In this document: positions 15,929-24,220 of the stretch, in pieces
Numbering within the stretch: the stretch's first letter is position 1
Layout of the letters: each line of letters begins with the position of its first letter
From: JAFGMR01 sp964632755
GTDB taxonomy: Archaea; Halobacteriota; Methanosarcinia; Methanotrichales; Methanotrichaceae
Length of the DNA stretch: 28,062 nucleotides
NCBI GenBank assembly: GCA_964632755.1
Contig: CAZWDT010000041.1
Location: forward strand, 1 to 28,062
Direction: 5' to 3'
The notes under the pieces: model-generated
What the model was told of the DNA's origin: nothing
The model's database searches: none
The model's input: the letters and a program-made list of their open reading frames with translations, nothing else
Translations under genes and position numbers: made by a program

Positions 15929-16060
15929 CACAATGAGATTGAGGTCTTGACCTAGGATGTAATAATACCTTCGACCGTTGCTTATTATCCACATGGATTA
16001 ATCGATCGGGGCAAGGCCATCCAACAGTTGAGGCTGTAGTAGATGAGATCGATAACTAAA

Positions 16061-16072
16061 ATATATAAAAAT
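16061..16072 (-). promoter_or_regulatory. TATA-box promoter of RuBisCO
   Basis: On the minus strand TTTTTATATATT matches the archaeal TATA element. It is about 67 bases before ATG 15994 and 133 before ATG 15928, so it does not by itself settle the start. Confidence 0.5.
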
Positions 16073-16079
16073 ACAGAAA

Positions 16080-16759
16080 CAATTATATGATATTTATATA
16101 CTGATACCTCACAAAGTCATAATGGGGGGTCCAAGAACGATCGGCGAACCCACCTCCATCCATCTACTCTCATACTGGGTGGCAGTGGGACCGTGCCTTT
16201 TTTCATAACTTCATGGACTATTAGTTGATGTGTGGGCTGTGATTGGAGTTCATTGATTGCAACTATCTTCGGGATCATAGATCTTTCTAAGAAACATTTC
16301 ACAATATTTGAGTATTTCATAAATTATAGTGGGATTTGATGGACAATTTTTACAATCGGCTAAGGTCGAGATAGGTTTTTTAAAAAATATTATTTTTAGA
16401 TAACTTATGAAACTATCTCTTCCGGACAATTAGATATCTTAGTCTTAATATAATTTTTACATCTTTTTATAATTTAGACAATTTCTACATATTGCTAATT
16501 CATTCATTTAGCAATTGCCCTCTCCACGAGCAGCATAACGGTGTAATCTGATCCAATTGATCAACAATTGTAAATATAATAATTACATGAACATCAAATG
16601 CTATTCCAGTCTATTGACATATTTCAAACTAATAATCGTGAATATCGTTTCGGTAGTGGCTGATACTTCTCTCATGAATCATGCTAATGATATAGCTAAC
16701 ATCAATGGAAAAAGTCAGAAATCGATATGCATAGAAGCTATTGATCTAACATCCAGACG
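16080..16759. other. AT-rich intergenic stretch between RuBisCO and the antiporter operon
   Basis: No gene is supported. It contains an 8-bp inverted repeat, ATTGCTAA and TTAGCAAT (16491-16498 and 16508-16515), and three CAATTG hexamers at 16512, 16554 and 16565. These may be regulatory sites for the antiporter operon to the right. Several AT-rich stretches could serve as TATA boxes and I cannot choose one. A 67-codon minus-strand frame (16320-16117) has no ribosome binding site. Confidence 0.4.
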
Positions 16760-17089
16760 ATGATGCGGGTAGAGACCACCCGAAACATATTTATGTTTAG
16801 TTGCACACCTACGATAGTGATGATTACAAGTTTCTTGGCAATTGGGATAATAATTGCAGGAACTATACTCGTTAGCTCATATAGGGCGATAGCTGGGCCA
16901 GGAACCTTCAATCGCGTTGTTGCTGCCAATATTATTGGAACAAAAGCCATTGTCCTCTTGATAATCGTGGGTTATATCATAGAAAGGCCTCATTTCGTTG
17001 ACATTGCACTTATGTACGCAGTACTGAATTTTATTGGAACAATAATAATTGCTAAATATCTAGAGAAAGGGGAATTATGCTCGCCATAG
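16760..17089 (+). CDS. mrpF: Mrp/Mnh cation:proton antiporter subunit F (MbhB-like)
   Basis: A three-helix membrane subunit of up to 109 residues. The family core is YRAIAGPGTFNRVVAANIIG (about residues 41-60), then helices with AIVLLIIVGYII and FVDIALMYAVLNFIGTIII. The start is uncertain: ATG 16760 has no ribosome binding site, and internal ATGs at 16793 or 16817 would give about 90-98 residues, the usual size. First gene of the antiporter operon; it overlaps subunit G by 13 bases. Confidence 0.88.
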   Translation: MMRVETTRNIFMFSCTPTIVMITSFLAIGIIIAGTILVSSYRAIAGPGTFNRVVAANIIGTKAIVLLIIVGYIIERPHFVDIALMYAVLNFIGTIIIAKYLEKGELCSP

Positions 17090-17391
17090 ATATAATCTCT
17101 ACATTATTCATGGCTGCAGGGGCTTTCTTCATGATAACCGGGACTTTAGGCCTCCTGAGGTTTCCGGATTTTTATACAAGGCTGCATGCTACTGGAAAAT
17201 GCGACACGCTTGGACAGATCTTCATCATCTTGGGCTGTGTCATATATGAGGGTTTCTCATTCATTACCATAAAGCTTCTTCTGGTTTCGGCCTTCTATCT
17301 ATTCGCTGGACCGGCGGGAACCCATGCCTTGATGAAGGCCGGTTATATTTGCGGCGTACCGGTGTGGAAGAAAGGCGATAAGAGGATGTGA
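17077..17391 (+). CDS. mrpG: Mrp/Mnh antiporter subunit G (MbhC-like)
   Basis: A 104-residue three-helix membrane protein. The family signature GLLRFPDFYTRLHATGKCDTLG (shown in part: LLRFPDFYTRLHATGKCDT) is complete at about residues 25-44, followed by KLLLVSAFYLFAGPAGTHAL at about 65-84. It overlaps F at its start, with GAAAGGGG upstream, and the E gene begins directly after its stop. Subunits E, F and G form the compact ion-translocating end of Mrp and Mbh complexes. Confidence 0.93.
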   Translation: MLAIDIISTLFMAAGAFFMITGTLGLLRFPDFYTRLHATGKCDTLGQIFIILGCVIYEGFSFITIKLLLVSAFYLFAGPAGTHALMKAGYICGVPVWKKGDKRM

Positions 17392-17399
17392 GGTTGATT

Positions 17400-17924
17400 A
17401 TGAATAATAATAATGATAGATTCTTCTCAATTACCATCACTTTCTGTATCATGCTATTATTCTGGCTGCTCTTCTCAGCATGGACCGTCTATATTCCTCA
17501 GTCTTATGATATATACCAAATTTCCAAGGGCGTATTGGTGGCACTGATCGTTGCTTTCCTCACCCATGAAGCATTCATCCCCAGCCGGGGGGAGAATGTG
17601 CTCCTAAAGAGCCGCAGGTTCATCGCCTACTCGATATGGGAGTTGTGGCAGATCTATTTGGCAACTATTGATGTGACTAAGCGCGTTATCGGCATACTTC
17701 CTGTGGATCCCATAATAATAGAATTCGATACTACATTGAGAAGCGATCTCGCGCTCACCGTATTTGGCAACTCCATCACATTGACCCCTGGGACAATAAC
17801 AATAGACATCGAACCAGAGAAGGGGAGGTACCTGGTCCATGCTATAGCAAAGGAGCCGGCAGACTCCCTCACAGTGGACCAGACTATGCAAAAGAAGGTG
17901 GCATATGTGTTCATGGAGGAGTAA
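17400..17924 (+). CDS. mrpE: Mrp/Mnh antiporter subunit E (MbhA-like)
   Basis: A 174-residue protein with two N-terminal membrane helices (about 9-31 and 40-57) and a cytoplasmic domain. It shows the family pattern WELWQIYLATIDVTKRV and ITLTPGTITIDIE. I chose ATG 17400, with GTGAGGTTGATT before it, over GTG 17388. A stop and a very strong ribosome binding site for the next gene follow. Confidence 0.9.
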   Translation: MNNNNDRFFSITITFCIMLLFWLLFSAWTVYIPQSYDIYQISKGVLVALIVAFLTHEAFIPSRGENVLLKSRRFIAYSIWELWQIYLATIDVTKRVIGILPVDPIIIEFDTTLRSDLALTVFGNSITLTPGTITIDIEPEKGRYLVHAIAKEPADSLTVDQTMQKKVAYVFMEE

Positions 17925-17940
17925 AAGGAGGTGAAGGATA

Positions 17941-18183
17941 ATGATATTACCCATCGATCTTATCCTATTGTTCTTCCTAGTGATAATTGCGATAGCCGCT
18001 GTAACGATAAAGGATATCTTGGCAGCGGTTATACTTACTGGCGCCTACAGCTTTGTAATGGCCAACGTTTGGCTGCAGATGGGCTCGAGCGACGTTGCGT
18101 TTACTGAGGCCGCAATTGGCGCTGGAGTCTCCACTGCCCTGATGGTTGCAGCCATTTCTAGGACTACGAGGTGGGAGAAGTGA
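17941..18183 (+). CDS. MbhD-like subunit (DUF4040; MrpA C-terminal part 1)
   Basis: An 80-residue, three-helix subunit equal to the DUF4040 segment of MrpA or to MbhD. The characteristic stretch is DILAAVILTGAYSFVMANVW, then DVAFTEAAIGAGVSTALMVAA (about 50-70), with the conserved Asp/Glu pair in SSDVAFTEAA. The ribosome binding site AAAAGGAGGTGAAGGATA is among the strongest here. In bacterial Mrp this is part of one large MrpA chain; here it is a separate gene as in Mbh. Confidence 0.92.
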   Translation: MILPIDLILLFFLVIIAIAAVTIKDILAAVILTGAYSFVMANVWLQMGSSDVAFTEAAIGAGVSTALMVAAISRTTRWEK

Positions 18184-18737
18184 AATCCCTTTCCTCATTC
18201 GGAATAGTAATTGTAATCATCCTCATCGGCCTGTCTGCATACGTAATAGAGGATCTGCCCGCTTTCGGTGATGCGAACTCACCTGCAAACAAGTACATAC
18301 GGCTATTCTCAATGCAAAGCGGTGCCATGGAGGATCAGCTGGAGGGCGGGGTAATTCCAATAGAAATAAAAAATAAAATATACGATTTTGGTTTTAATGA
18401 AGAGAACCTCTATCCAACTCTGGAGGAAGGGGGCTATGAGATCGAGTGGAATGAGAAGAACGGGGGTTGGGATGTCCTAATTGAGGAAGGTGAAATATAT
18501 TTCAATGAACCAATAAAATATTATTGCATAAAGATACTGGGTGAAGAGTTGGCAGTATACAGGTATAATTGGCCCGTGAGGATCATAGAGTGGACCGAAG
18601 AGGAGACTGCAACTCCCAACGCAGTCACCTCGGGGCTTGCCGATTACAGGGGTTTTGACACTATGGGGGAGGAGACCGTTATCCTCATCGGAGCCATCGC
18701 TGTTACCATGCTCTTGAGGAGGAGGGGGAGGCTATGA
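18180..18737 (+). CDS. MbhE-like subunit (MrpA C-terminal part 2) with large inserted domain
   Basis: A 185-residue protein. TM1 is at about 6-24, followed by FGDANSPANKYI as in MbhE/MrpA. The conserved segment PNAVTSGLADYRGFDTMGEE (146-165) and TM2 (ILIGAIAVTMLLRRRG) end the protein. Between them, residues about 41-145 are charged and Tyr/Glu-rich (for example GGYEIEWNEKNGGWDVLIEE), where homologues have only some 15-20 residues. The insertion is predicted outside or at the membrane surface. I chose GTG 18180 (GTGA overlap with the previous stop, GAGGTGGGAGAA before it) over GTG 18171. Confidence 0.82.
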   Translation: MKSLSSFGIVIVIILIGLSAYVIEDLPAFGDANSPANKYIRLFSMQSGAMEDQLEGGVIPIEIKNKIYDFGFNEENLYPTLEEGGYEIEWNEKNGGWDVLIEEGEIYFNEPIKYYCIKILGEELAVYRYNWPVRIIEWTEEETATPNAVTSGLADYRGFDTMGEETVILIGAIAVTMLLRRRGRL

Positions 18738-19234
18738 CCGGAGGAAGTGCCATTCCTGAGGAGGGAGTGGCGAGGAGGGATGTCATAATAGATACGATAT
18801 CCCGGCTGATATTCCCGTTTATCTTGCTATTTGGCTTCTACGTCACAATAGGGACGGAGGGCACAGGAGGGGGGTTCCAGGGAGGAACGATATTAGCAGC
18901 TGGTTTCATCCTCTATATTACCGTATTTGGAGCGAAGCGCGGGCGAGAGAAGATTCCGGAATCGGTTAATACGTTCTTCGAGAGCTTTGGATTGTATCTC
19001 TACAATGGTTCCGGCCTTCTGTGCATCATATTCAGCATGGGAGCAGTGCAATTTTTGAACTATCCTGGAATCTGGCCGGTGACGGATCTGGTGGGCGTTG
19101 CAGGATCCAGGGCTTGGATTATTGCATTCATGGTTGAGGTAGGGATCGGATTGACGGTGATGGCGGCGTTTATCTCCCAATACTTTGACCTTGCTTGGAA
19201 GGATGAAGAGGAGATGGTGGTGAGGAAAGAATGA
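18734..19234 (+). CDS. mrpB: Mrp/Mnh antiporter subunit B (MbhF-like)
   Basis: A 166-residue protein with four membrane helices. The family motif is present as TEGTGGGFQGGTILAAGFIL (about 42-61), the usual position of PGGGFQGG, and the second half has YNGSGLLCIIFSMGAVQFLN. ATG 18734 overlaps the previous stop (ATGA) after GGAGGAGGGGGAGGCT. It also overlaps the mrpC start by four bases. Confidence 0.93.
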   Translation: MTGGSAIPEEGVARRDVIIDTISRLIFPFILLFGFYVTIGTEGTGGGFQGGTILAAGFILYITVFGAKRGREKIPESVNTFFESFGLYLYNGSGLLCIIFSMGAVQFLNYPGIWPVTDLVGVAGSRAWIIAFMVEVGIGLTVMAAFISQYFDLAWKDEEEMVVRKE

Positions 19235-19665
19235 TCGAATGGCTCATGCAGCACGTCCTGGAGAAATATAACTTCTGGATAGCCATGACCATAATTCTCA
19301 TAGGGCTTTATGCCGCAATGGCCAAGGGCAACTTACTGAAGAAGCTCATTGGATTGAGCCTATTTCAAACGGCCATGTTCCTCTGGTTCATCTCTCTTGG
19401 GGATGTTGGGAGAGATGTTATGGTCACATGGGGATTAAAAGGCGGCACTCCCCCCATTATTTGGGAAAAAGCTATTGAAGAAGGATATACATATGTGAAT
19501 CCTCTCCCCAACGTTCTCATGCTCACAGGGATTGTGGTTAGCGCGGCAACAACCGCCGTAGCTCTGGCGATTGTGATTAGGATCTACCAGAAATATGGGA
19601 CCATAGAAGAAGATGAGATAATGGAGAGGGAGCTGCAAGAGGAGGTAAGATATGCTTTTAGCTGA
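19231..19665 (+). CDS. mrpC: Mrp/Mnh antiporter subunit C (NuoK-like, MbhG-like)
   Basis: A 144-residue protein with three membrane helices, homologous to NuoK. It has the glycine/lysine segment GNLLKKLIGLSLFQTAMFLW (about 32-51) and the C-terminal family motif NPLPNVLMLTGIVVSAATTAVAL (shown in part: NPLPNVLMLTGIVVSA). A loop of about 25 residues between helices 2 and 3 (GDVGRDVMVTWGLKGG and on) is longer than in many bacterial copies. ATGA overlaps at both ends couple it to its neighbours. Confidence 0.92.
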   Translation: MIEWLMQHVLEKYNFWIAMTIILIGLYAAMAKGNLLKKLIGLSLFQTAMFLWFISLGDVGRDVMVTWGLKGGTPPIIWEKAIEEGYTYVNPLPNVLMLTGIVVSAATTAVALAIVIRIYQKYGTIEEDEIMERELQEEVRYAFS

Positions 19666-21166
19666 TCAGCTTCCGGCAATCATAGTAACGGTAGCCATGT
19701 TCTTTGGCTTCACGATACTGCTTGTCGGATATCTGAATCGGAGGTTGGCCTTCTGGTTCTCCCTAATTCCAAATATCGCCTTCTTGATCCTCTCCATCCT
19801 CACATTGAGGCATGTCTTAACGGTAGGAACGATCAAATACTGGCAAGGGGGGTGGAGGCCTCCTTGGGGGATCGAGTATGTAGTGGATGCCATGAATGCC
19901 TATCTGCTGGTGATCCTCTTCTTCATAGTGGTATTGATCGAGATATACTCCAAGAGGAATGTTGAGAAGGAGATCGAGGCGAGAAAACATCCCACTTTCT
20001 ACGCCCTAGTCCAGCTCATGGTCGCAGGGCTTGCAGGAATAACCGTGACCGGCGACCTGTTTAACATGTTCGTGTGGCTCGAGATCGCCTCTTTGACGGC
20101 CTATGCCTTGATAGCTGTGGCTGGAGGAAGGGCTCTCCGGGCAAGCTATAACTATGTGATAATGGGATCGATTGGAGCCGTCTTCTATATCTTTGGCGTG
20201 GGCTGGATGTATGCCGCCACAGGCACCCTTAACATGGCCGACATGAGAATACTGCTGCCGGTCGTATACGATAGCAGATTGGTGCAAATGGCCTTCGCAT
20301 TTATCGTGGTCGGCATAATGATAAAGGCCTATATCTTTCCACTTCATTTCTGGCAACCAGATGCGTATACCTATGCGCCATCCTCGATAAGCGCAATGAT
20401 TGCATCTATTCATGGGAAGGTAATGATATATATATTGATCCGGCTGGTTTACTCAGTCTTTACTCTCGAGTTCATCAGACATTATATTGGTTTAGATTTA
20501 ATAATATGCTGGGTCGCCGCCGCTGGGATACTTGCAGGTTCGGTCTTCGCAATAAAACAACGCAATATCAAGAGGATGCTGGCATATTCATCGGTATCTC
20601 AGTTTGGTTATATATTGTTGGGAATTGGCCTCTCTCCTCTCTCCCCCTGGGGGCTGGTCGCGGTCGTAGCCCATATCTTAAATCATGCTGTTATGAAAGG
20701 CTGCCTGTTCTTGGCTGCCGGATCGTTCATCCACCAAGAGGGGAAGTGGGATATAAGGCATTTTGAGGGCCTATCGAAGAGGATGCCTTGGGCAAGCGGC
20801 GCATTTGCAATAGCTGCCATCTCCATGATAGGGATCCCGCCAACCGCCGGATTCGCCTCCAAGCTTTTCTTGATACTCGCCTCTCTGGACGCCGCTCAAT
20901 ATCCATTCGTCATCATATTGCTCTTGAGCGGCCTTCTCAACCTGGTATACTTTTGGAGGGTGATCGATCGAATGTACTTCGTGAGGCATGAGGAGCCAAC
21001 AGAAGGGGGGAAGGAGAGGGCGGGGGGGCTTCCCATCAGCATGACCGCTCCAATGATGGTCCTGGCTGCTCTATGCATTATCCTCGGCCTATTTTGGCTG
21101 ACAGACATTCCAATGCCCTTGATCAACCAGATATTATCTGATCTATCGACAGGAGGGAGGCTTTAA
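19652..21166 (+). CDS. mrpD: Mrp antiporter D-type proton-channel subunit 1 (MbhH-like)
   Basis: A 504-residue, roughly 14-helix member of the NuoL/M/N antiporter family. Proton-path residues are visible: Glu144 in TM5 (NMFVWLEIASLT), Lys225 in TM7 (GIMIKAYIFPLHFW), Lys256 in TM8 (IHGKVMIYIL), Lys307 (KQRNIKRMLAYSS) and Lys349 (HAVMKGCLFL). So it has the full canonical set. GCAAGAGGAGGTAAGAT before ATG 19652 is a strong ribosome binding site, and the end overlaps the next start by one base. Confidence 0.95.
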   Translation: MLLADQLPAIIVTVAMFFGFTILLVGYLNRRLAFWFSLIPNIAFLILSILTLRHVLTVGTIKYWQGGWRPPWGIEYVVDAMNAYLLVILFFIVVLIEIYSKRNVEKEIEARKHPTFYALVQLMVAGLAGITVTGDLFNMFVWLEIASLTAYALIAVAGGRALRASYNYVIMGSIGAVFYIFGVGWMYAATGTLNMADMRILLPVVYDSRLVQMAFAFIVVGIMIKAYIFPLHFWQPDAYTYAPSSISAMIASIHGKVMIYILIRLVYSVFTLEFIRHYIGLDLIICWVAAAGILAGSVFAIKQRNIKRMLAYSSVSQFGYILLGIGLSPLSPWGLVAVVAHILNHAVMKGCLFLAAGSFIHQEGKWDIRHFEGLSKRMPWASGAFAIAAISMIGIPPTAGFASKLFLILASLDAAQYPFVIILLLSGLLNLVYFWRVIDRMYFVRHEEPTEGGKERAGGLPISMTAPMMVLAALCIILGLFWLTDIPMPLINQILSDLSTGGRL

Positions 21167-22668
21167 TGGAGTCGCTCACGCCACTATTGGCGATACTCTG
21201 CCCGGCAATCGCAGCACCTCTGGTCTTGCTATCCAGAAATCATCCCAATATCCGCGAAGGATGGACCATAGCGGCAGGCATTACGATGTTTGCCCTTGTC
21301 CTTTCCATGGGGCCCGAAGTTCTCAAAGGGGATGTTATCAGGTTTAGCATGTTTCATACCATGTTCAAGAACATCGACTTCGCGTTCAAAGTCGATGCTT
21401 TCGGCCTGATATTCGCCATCACCACATCATCCCTATGGATTCTAGTCTCCCTTTATTCGATAGGATATATGCGATCTTTGAAAGAGCATGCTCAGACTAG
21501 ATACTTCTTCGCCTTTTGCCTTGCAATACTCGGGGCAATTGGAGTTGCCCTGTCTGCTAATTTATTAACAATGTTTGTATTTTTTGAGATAATCACAGTA
21601 TCTACATATCCTTTGGTGATACACGAGCAGACTCCCGAGGCCTTGGGTGGGGGGCATAAATACTTCGCTTATTTGATGCCGGCTGGAGCATTCCTTCTCT
21701 TCGGGGTAGTCGCCACATATTATCTCACAGGAACCACTGATTTTACGCCTGGCGGGATAAAAGCCCTTGCTACCGCATCCCCTGTGGCAGCCACGGTGCT
21801 GTTCTTCTGTTTCCTCCTCGGATTCATGAAGGCTGCTTGGATGCCTTTCCATTCCTGGCTCCCCACAGCGATGGTCGCACCAACGCCGGTCAGCGCCCTA
21901 TTGCATGCAGTAGCCGTGGTCAAGGCGGGGGTTTTCGGCATAGTGCGAATGATATGCTACATCTTCGGAGTCGGCCTTGTTGATGAGCTTGGCCTGTGGC
22001 TGATCTTGGCCTGCATCGCTGGATTCACCATGATCATGGGCTCCTTCTTCGCCATAGCACAGGATGACATCAAGAAGAGGCTCGCCTACTCGACCATAAG
22101 CCAGCTATCCTATGTAATTCTAGGGGCGGCATTTCTGACAAAGGACGGAGTGATGGGAGCGATGCTCCACATTCCATTCCATGCATACATGAAGATAACC
22201 CTCTTCCTGTGTGCCGGAGCGATTCTAGTGGGGAGCGGAAAAAGGAAGATAAGCGAGATGGCAGGACTAGGGAAGACTATGCCGGTTACGATGATTGCAT
22301 TCAGCATTGCTGCGATCGGCATGGCCGGACTCCCGCCGCTATGTGGTTTCATCAGCAAATTGTATCTCTGCTTCGGAGCGTGGGAGCTCCATCCACCCTA
22401 TGGAATGATATTCCTCGCAGTCATCTTAATAAGCTCATTGCTTGATATTATATATTTCTTTCCTATAATACATACTGCGTTTTTCAGGGAGCCTGAAGGT
22501 GGAGAGAGTGCGAACGGAGGTTACAAGATAAAGGAAGCCCCTATCTTCATGCTGGTCCCTCTGTCCATAACTGCAGCCTTCTCAATCCTCTTCTTTATAT
22601 ATCCACATACATTTTATATAATTGATCTTGTAAAAATAGCGATTGGGGAGCTCTTCGGAGGTGGTTGA
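21166..22668 (+). CDS. Mrp antiporter D-type proton-channel subunit 2 (MrpA-N/D family)
   Basis: A 500-residue NuoL/M/N-family membrane subunit. Its canonical residues are Glu141 (MFVFFEIITVST), Lys222 (FMKAAWMPFHSWLP), Lys253 (AVVKAGVFGIVR) and Lys343 (AYMKITLFL). The PTPVSALLHAVAVVKAGV stretch is nearer to NuoL/MrpA N-terminus than to subunit 1. As the MrpA C-terminal parts are separate genes here, this may fill the MrpA slot in the complex, though it could also be a second MrpD. GGAGGGAGGCTTTA precedes ATG 21166. Confidence 0.93.
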   Translation: MESLTPLLAILCPAIAAPLVLLSRNHPNIREGWTIAAGITMFALVLSMGPEVLKGDVIRFSMFHTMFKNIDFAFKVDAFGLIFAITTSSLWILVSLYSIGYMRSLKEHAQTRYFFAFCLAILGAIGVALSANLLTMFVFFEIITVSTYPLVIHEQTPEALGGGHKYFAYLMPAGAFLLFGVVATYYLTGTTDFTPGGIKALATASPVAATVLFFCFLLGFMKAAWMPFHSWLPTAMVAPTPVSALLHAVAVVKAGVFGIVRMICYIFGVGLVDELGLWLILACIAGFTMIMGSFFAIAQDDIKKRLAYSTISQLSYVILGAAFLTKDGVMGAMLHIPFHAYMKITLFLCAGAILVGSGKRKISEMAGLGKTMPVTMIAFSIAAIGMAGLPPLCGFISKLYLCFGAWELHPPYGMIFLAVILISSLLDIIYFFPIIHTAFFREPEGGESANGGYKIKEAPIFMLVPLSITAAFSILFFIYPHTFYIIDLVKIAIGELFGGG

Positions 22669-22673
22669 GGAAA

Positions 22674-22817
22674 ATGACCACAATATATCCTAGAAGGGAC
22701 TTATGGGAATGCCATAAGCCAAATCTCCATCTGGAAGGCCAAGGAAATGGACAGTGGAAGTCCGTACTAGATTGGAGGGCAGGCCAACGGCAGTGGATCG
22801 AGGCGAGAGGCCTGTAG
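22674..22817 (+). CDS. Possible 47-residue small protein
   Basis: The ATG at 22674 follows GGAGGTGGTTGAGGAAA, one of the best ribosome binding sites in the window, five bases after the preceding stop. The 47 codons give a soluble, Trp- and Arg-rich peptide (MTTIYPRRDLWECHKPNLHL and ending RQWIEARGL). No family is recognised, and a hairpin lies in it at 22700-22718. It could also be the start of a decayed gene, or the strong site could be a relic. Confidence 0.35.
   Translation: MTTIYPRRDLWECHKPNLHLEGQGNGQWKSVLDWRAGQRQWIEARGL
22700..22718 (+). terminator. Hairpin after the second D subunit
   Basis: CTTATGG and CCATAAG form a perfect 7-bp stem around a GAATG loop, 31 bases after the stop at 22668. 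No T run follows. It may be a processing or termination point between the antiporter operon and the propeller gene. Confidence 0.35.
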
Positions 22818-22840
22818 CGAGGTCTTGGAAGGAACACATT

Positions 22841-24106
22841 ATGGATGTTGTAATATTTAAATGGATGGCTTTGATGATGATATTGATTGCGACGTCCCTA
22901 GCGCCAACCAGGCCCGAAATCGCCATAACCGATCTTGGCAATGATAGCCGACTGCCCCAGGAGGAATGGAACAAAACCTTCGGCGGATCGAGCGATGACG
23001 TTGGCACCTTCGTTTCTGAGACCAGCGAAGGGGGGTATATCATTGTAGGATCTACGGAAAGCTTTGGTGCTGACGTGCCCTATTCCTGGCTCATCAGATC
23101 CCATCTAAGGGGAGACCTCTGGCTGATCAAGACGGATTCGAAGGGCAACCTTGTGTGGGAGAGGACATTCGGTGGCTTCGGCAGGGAGTTCGGATTCTCT
23201 GTAGAGGAGGCCCAGGATGGCGGATATATAATCTGCGGAGCCAAGAGATCTTCCTGGGTTGGTAGTTACGACCTCTGGATCCTGAAGACGGACTCCGAAG
23301 GGATCATGGAATGGGAGAGGACCTTCGGCGGGGAGAAGGAGGATCTGGGCTTCTTCATCCGGCAGACGAAAGACCTTGGTTACATCTCCACGGGTTATAT
23401 ATCGTATGGTACAAATAGGATGCTATTTATACTAAAAACCGACTCCGATGGGAATAAGGAATGGGAGATGGGCTATGGCGGAGAGAACTCTGCAGAGGGG
23501 GTTTCCCTTCAAGAGACAAGTGATGGCGGCTACATTATCACAGGGTACATATCTTCTGATGATGCTGGAAAAGAGGATGTCTGGCTGATTAAGACGGATT
23601 CAAATGGGTTCAAGGAGTGGGATAGGACCTTCGGAGGAACGAGCCGAGACATTGGCCTCTCCGTTGGGGTGACTGAGGATGGGGGGTATATCATAACTGG
23701 ATTGACGGAGTCCTTCGGAGCCGGAAATGGCGATGTCTGGCTGATAAAGACCGACCAGGAGGGGAACAAAGAGTGGGACAGGACGTTTGGAGGGGCTAAC
23801 TTCGATCAGGGATCTTCCGTCCAGCAGACCATGGATGGCGGATATGCGATTCTTGGATTCAACACCATCTCCAACGTCTCCGATTCTGCTGATTCCTGGT
23901 TTTATAAACCGTCTAGCCTAAGCCGCATTTGGCTGATAAAGACCGATTCCCAGGGAAATATGGAGTGGGACCTGGCCTTCGGCGGTTCGAGGAACGATTG
24001 GGGCAACTCGGGGCAGCAGACCCAGGATGGTGGCTACATACTCACAGGCGTCACAGAGTCGTACGGCGCTGGAAAGAGCGATGTTTGGCTGATAAGGGTG
24101 AGATGA
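22841..24106 (+). CDS. Secreted seven-repeat beta-propeller-like protein
   Basis: A 421-residue protein with an N-terminal export signal or anchor (about residues 1-22, VVIFKWMALMMILIATSLAP). The rest consists of seven units of about 50-60 residues, each with DGGYIITG, a middle loop, DVWLIKTDSNGNKEW and RTFGG. The first part (EEWNKTFGGSS) supplies the strand that would close the ring and the last unit ends in DVWLIRVR, so a seven-bladed propeller is expected. Such repeats are common in secreted methanogen proteins with undefined roles in binding or surface structure. ATG 22841 has GGAAGGAACACATT before it; the 22754 start is less likely. Its place inside an antiporter cluster is odd. Confidence 0.85.
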   Translation: MDVVIFKWMALMMILIATSLAPTRPEIAITDLGNDSRLPQEEWNKTFGGSSDDVGTFVSETSEGGYIIVGSTESFGADVPYSWLIRSHLRGDLWLIKTDSKGNLVWERTFGGFGREFGFSVEEAQDGGYIICGAKRSSWVGSYDLWILKTDSEGIMEWERTFGGEKEDLGFFIRQTKDLGYISTGYISYGTNRMLFILKTDSDGNKEWEMGYGGENSAEGVSLQETSDGGYIITGYISSDDAGKEDVWLIKTDSNGFKEWDRTFGGTSRDIGLSVGVTEDGGYIITGLTESFGAGNGDVWLIKTDQEGNKEWDRTFGGANFDQGSSVQQTMDGGYAILGFNTISNVSDSADSWFYKPSSLSRIWLIKTDSQGNMEWDLAFGGSRNDWGNSGQQTQDGGYILTGVTESYGAGKSDVWLIRVR

Positions 24107-24188
24107 TTGAGAAAATGCGGTGATTGGTATCCAGGTGCATTCTATATACTCGACCTCAAAAGAATAGCGGCAGTGGATATTTTTGGGG

Positions 24189-24197
24189 TATATAAAA
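24189..24197 (+). promoter_or_regulatory. TATA box of the second antiporter unit
   Basis: TATATAAAA, preceded by GGGG, lies 72 bases before the ATG of the 43-residue gene, in a 155-base gap. It implies the last group of genes has its own promoter. Confidence 0.6.
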
Positions 24198-24220
24198 TGA
24201 TGAAAACGATGAGATACAAC

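Noticed and set aside
16117..16320. 67-codon minus-strand frame in the RuBisCO-antiporter gap
   Set aside because: No ribosome binding site and no family; the end (RRSFLDPP) looks like chance translation.
16557..16763. 68-codon plus-strand frame running into mrpF
   Set aside because: Composition follows the AT-rich background, there is no ribosome binding site and no hydrophobic pattern fitting an antiporter subunit.
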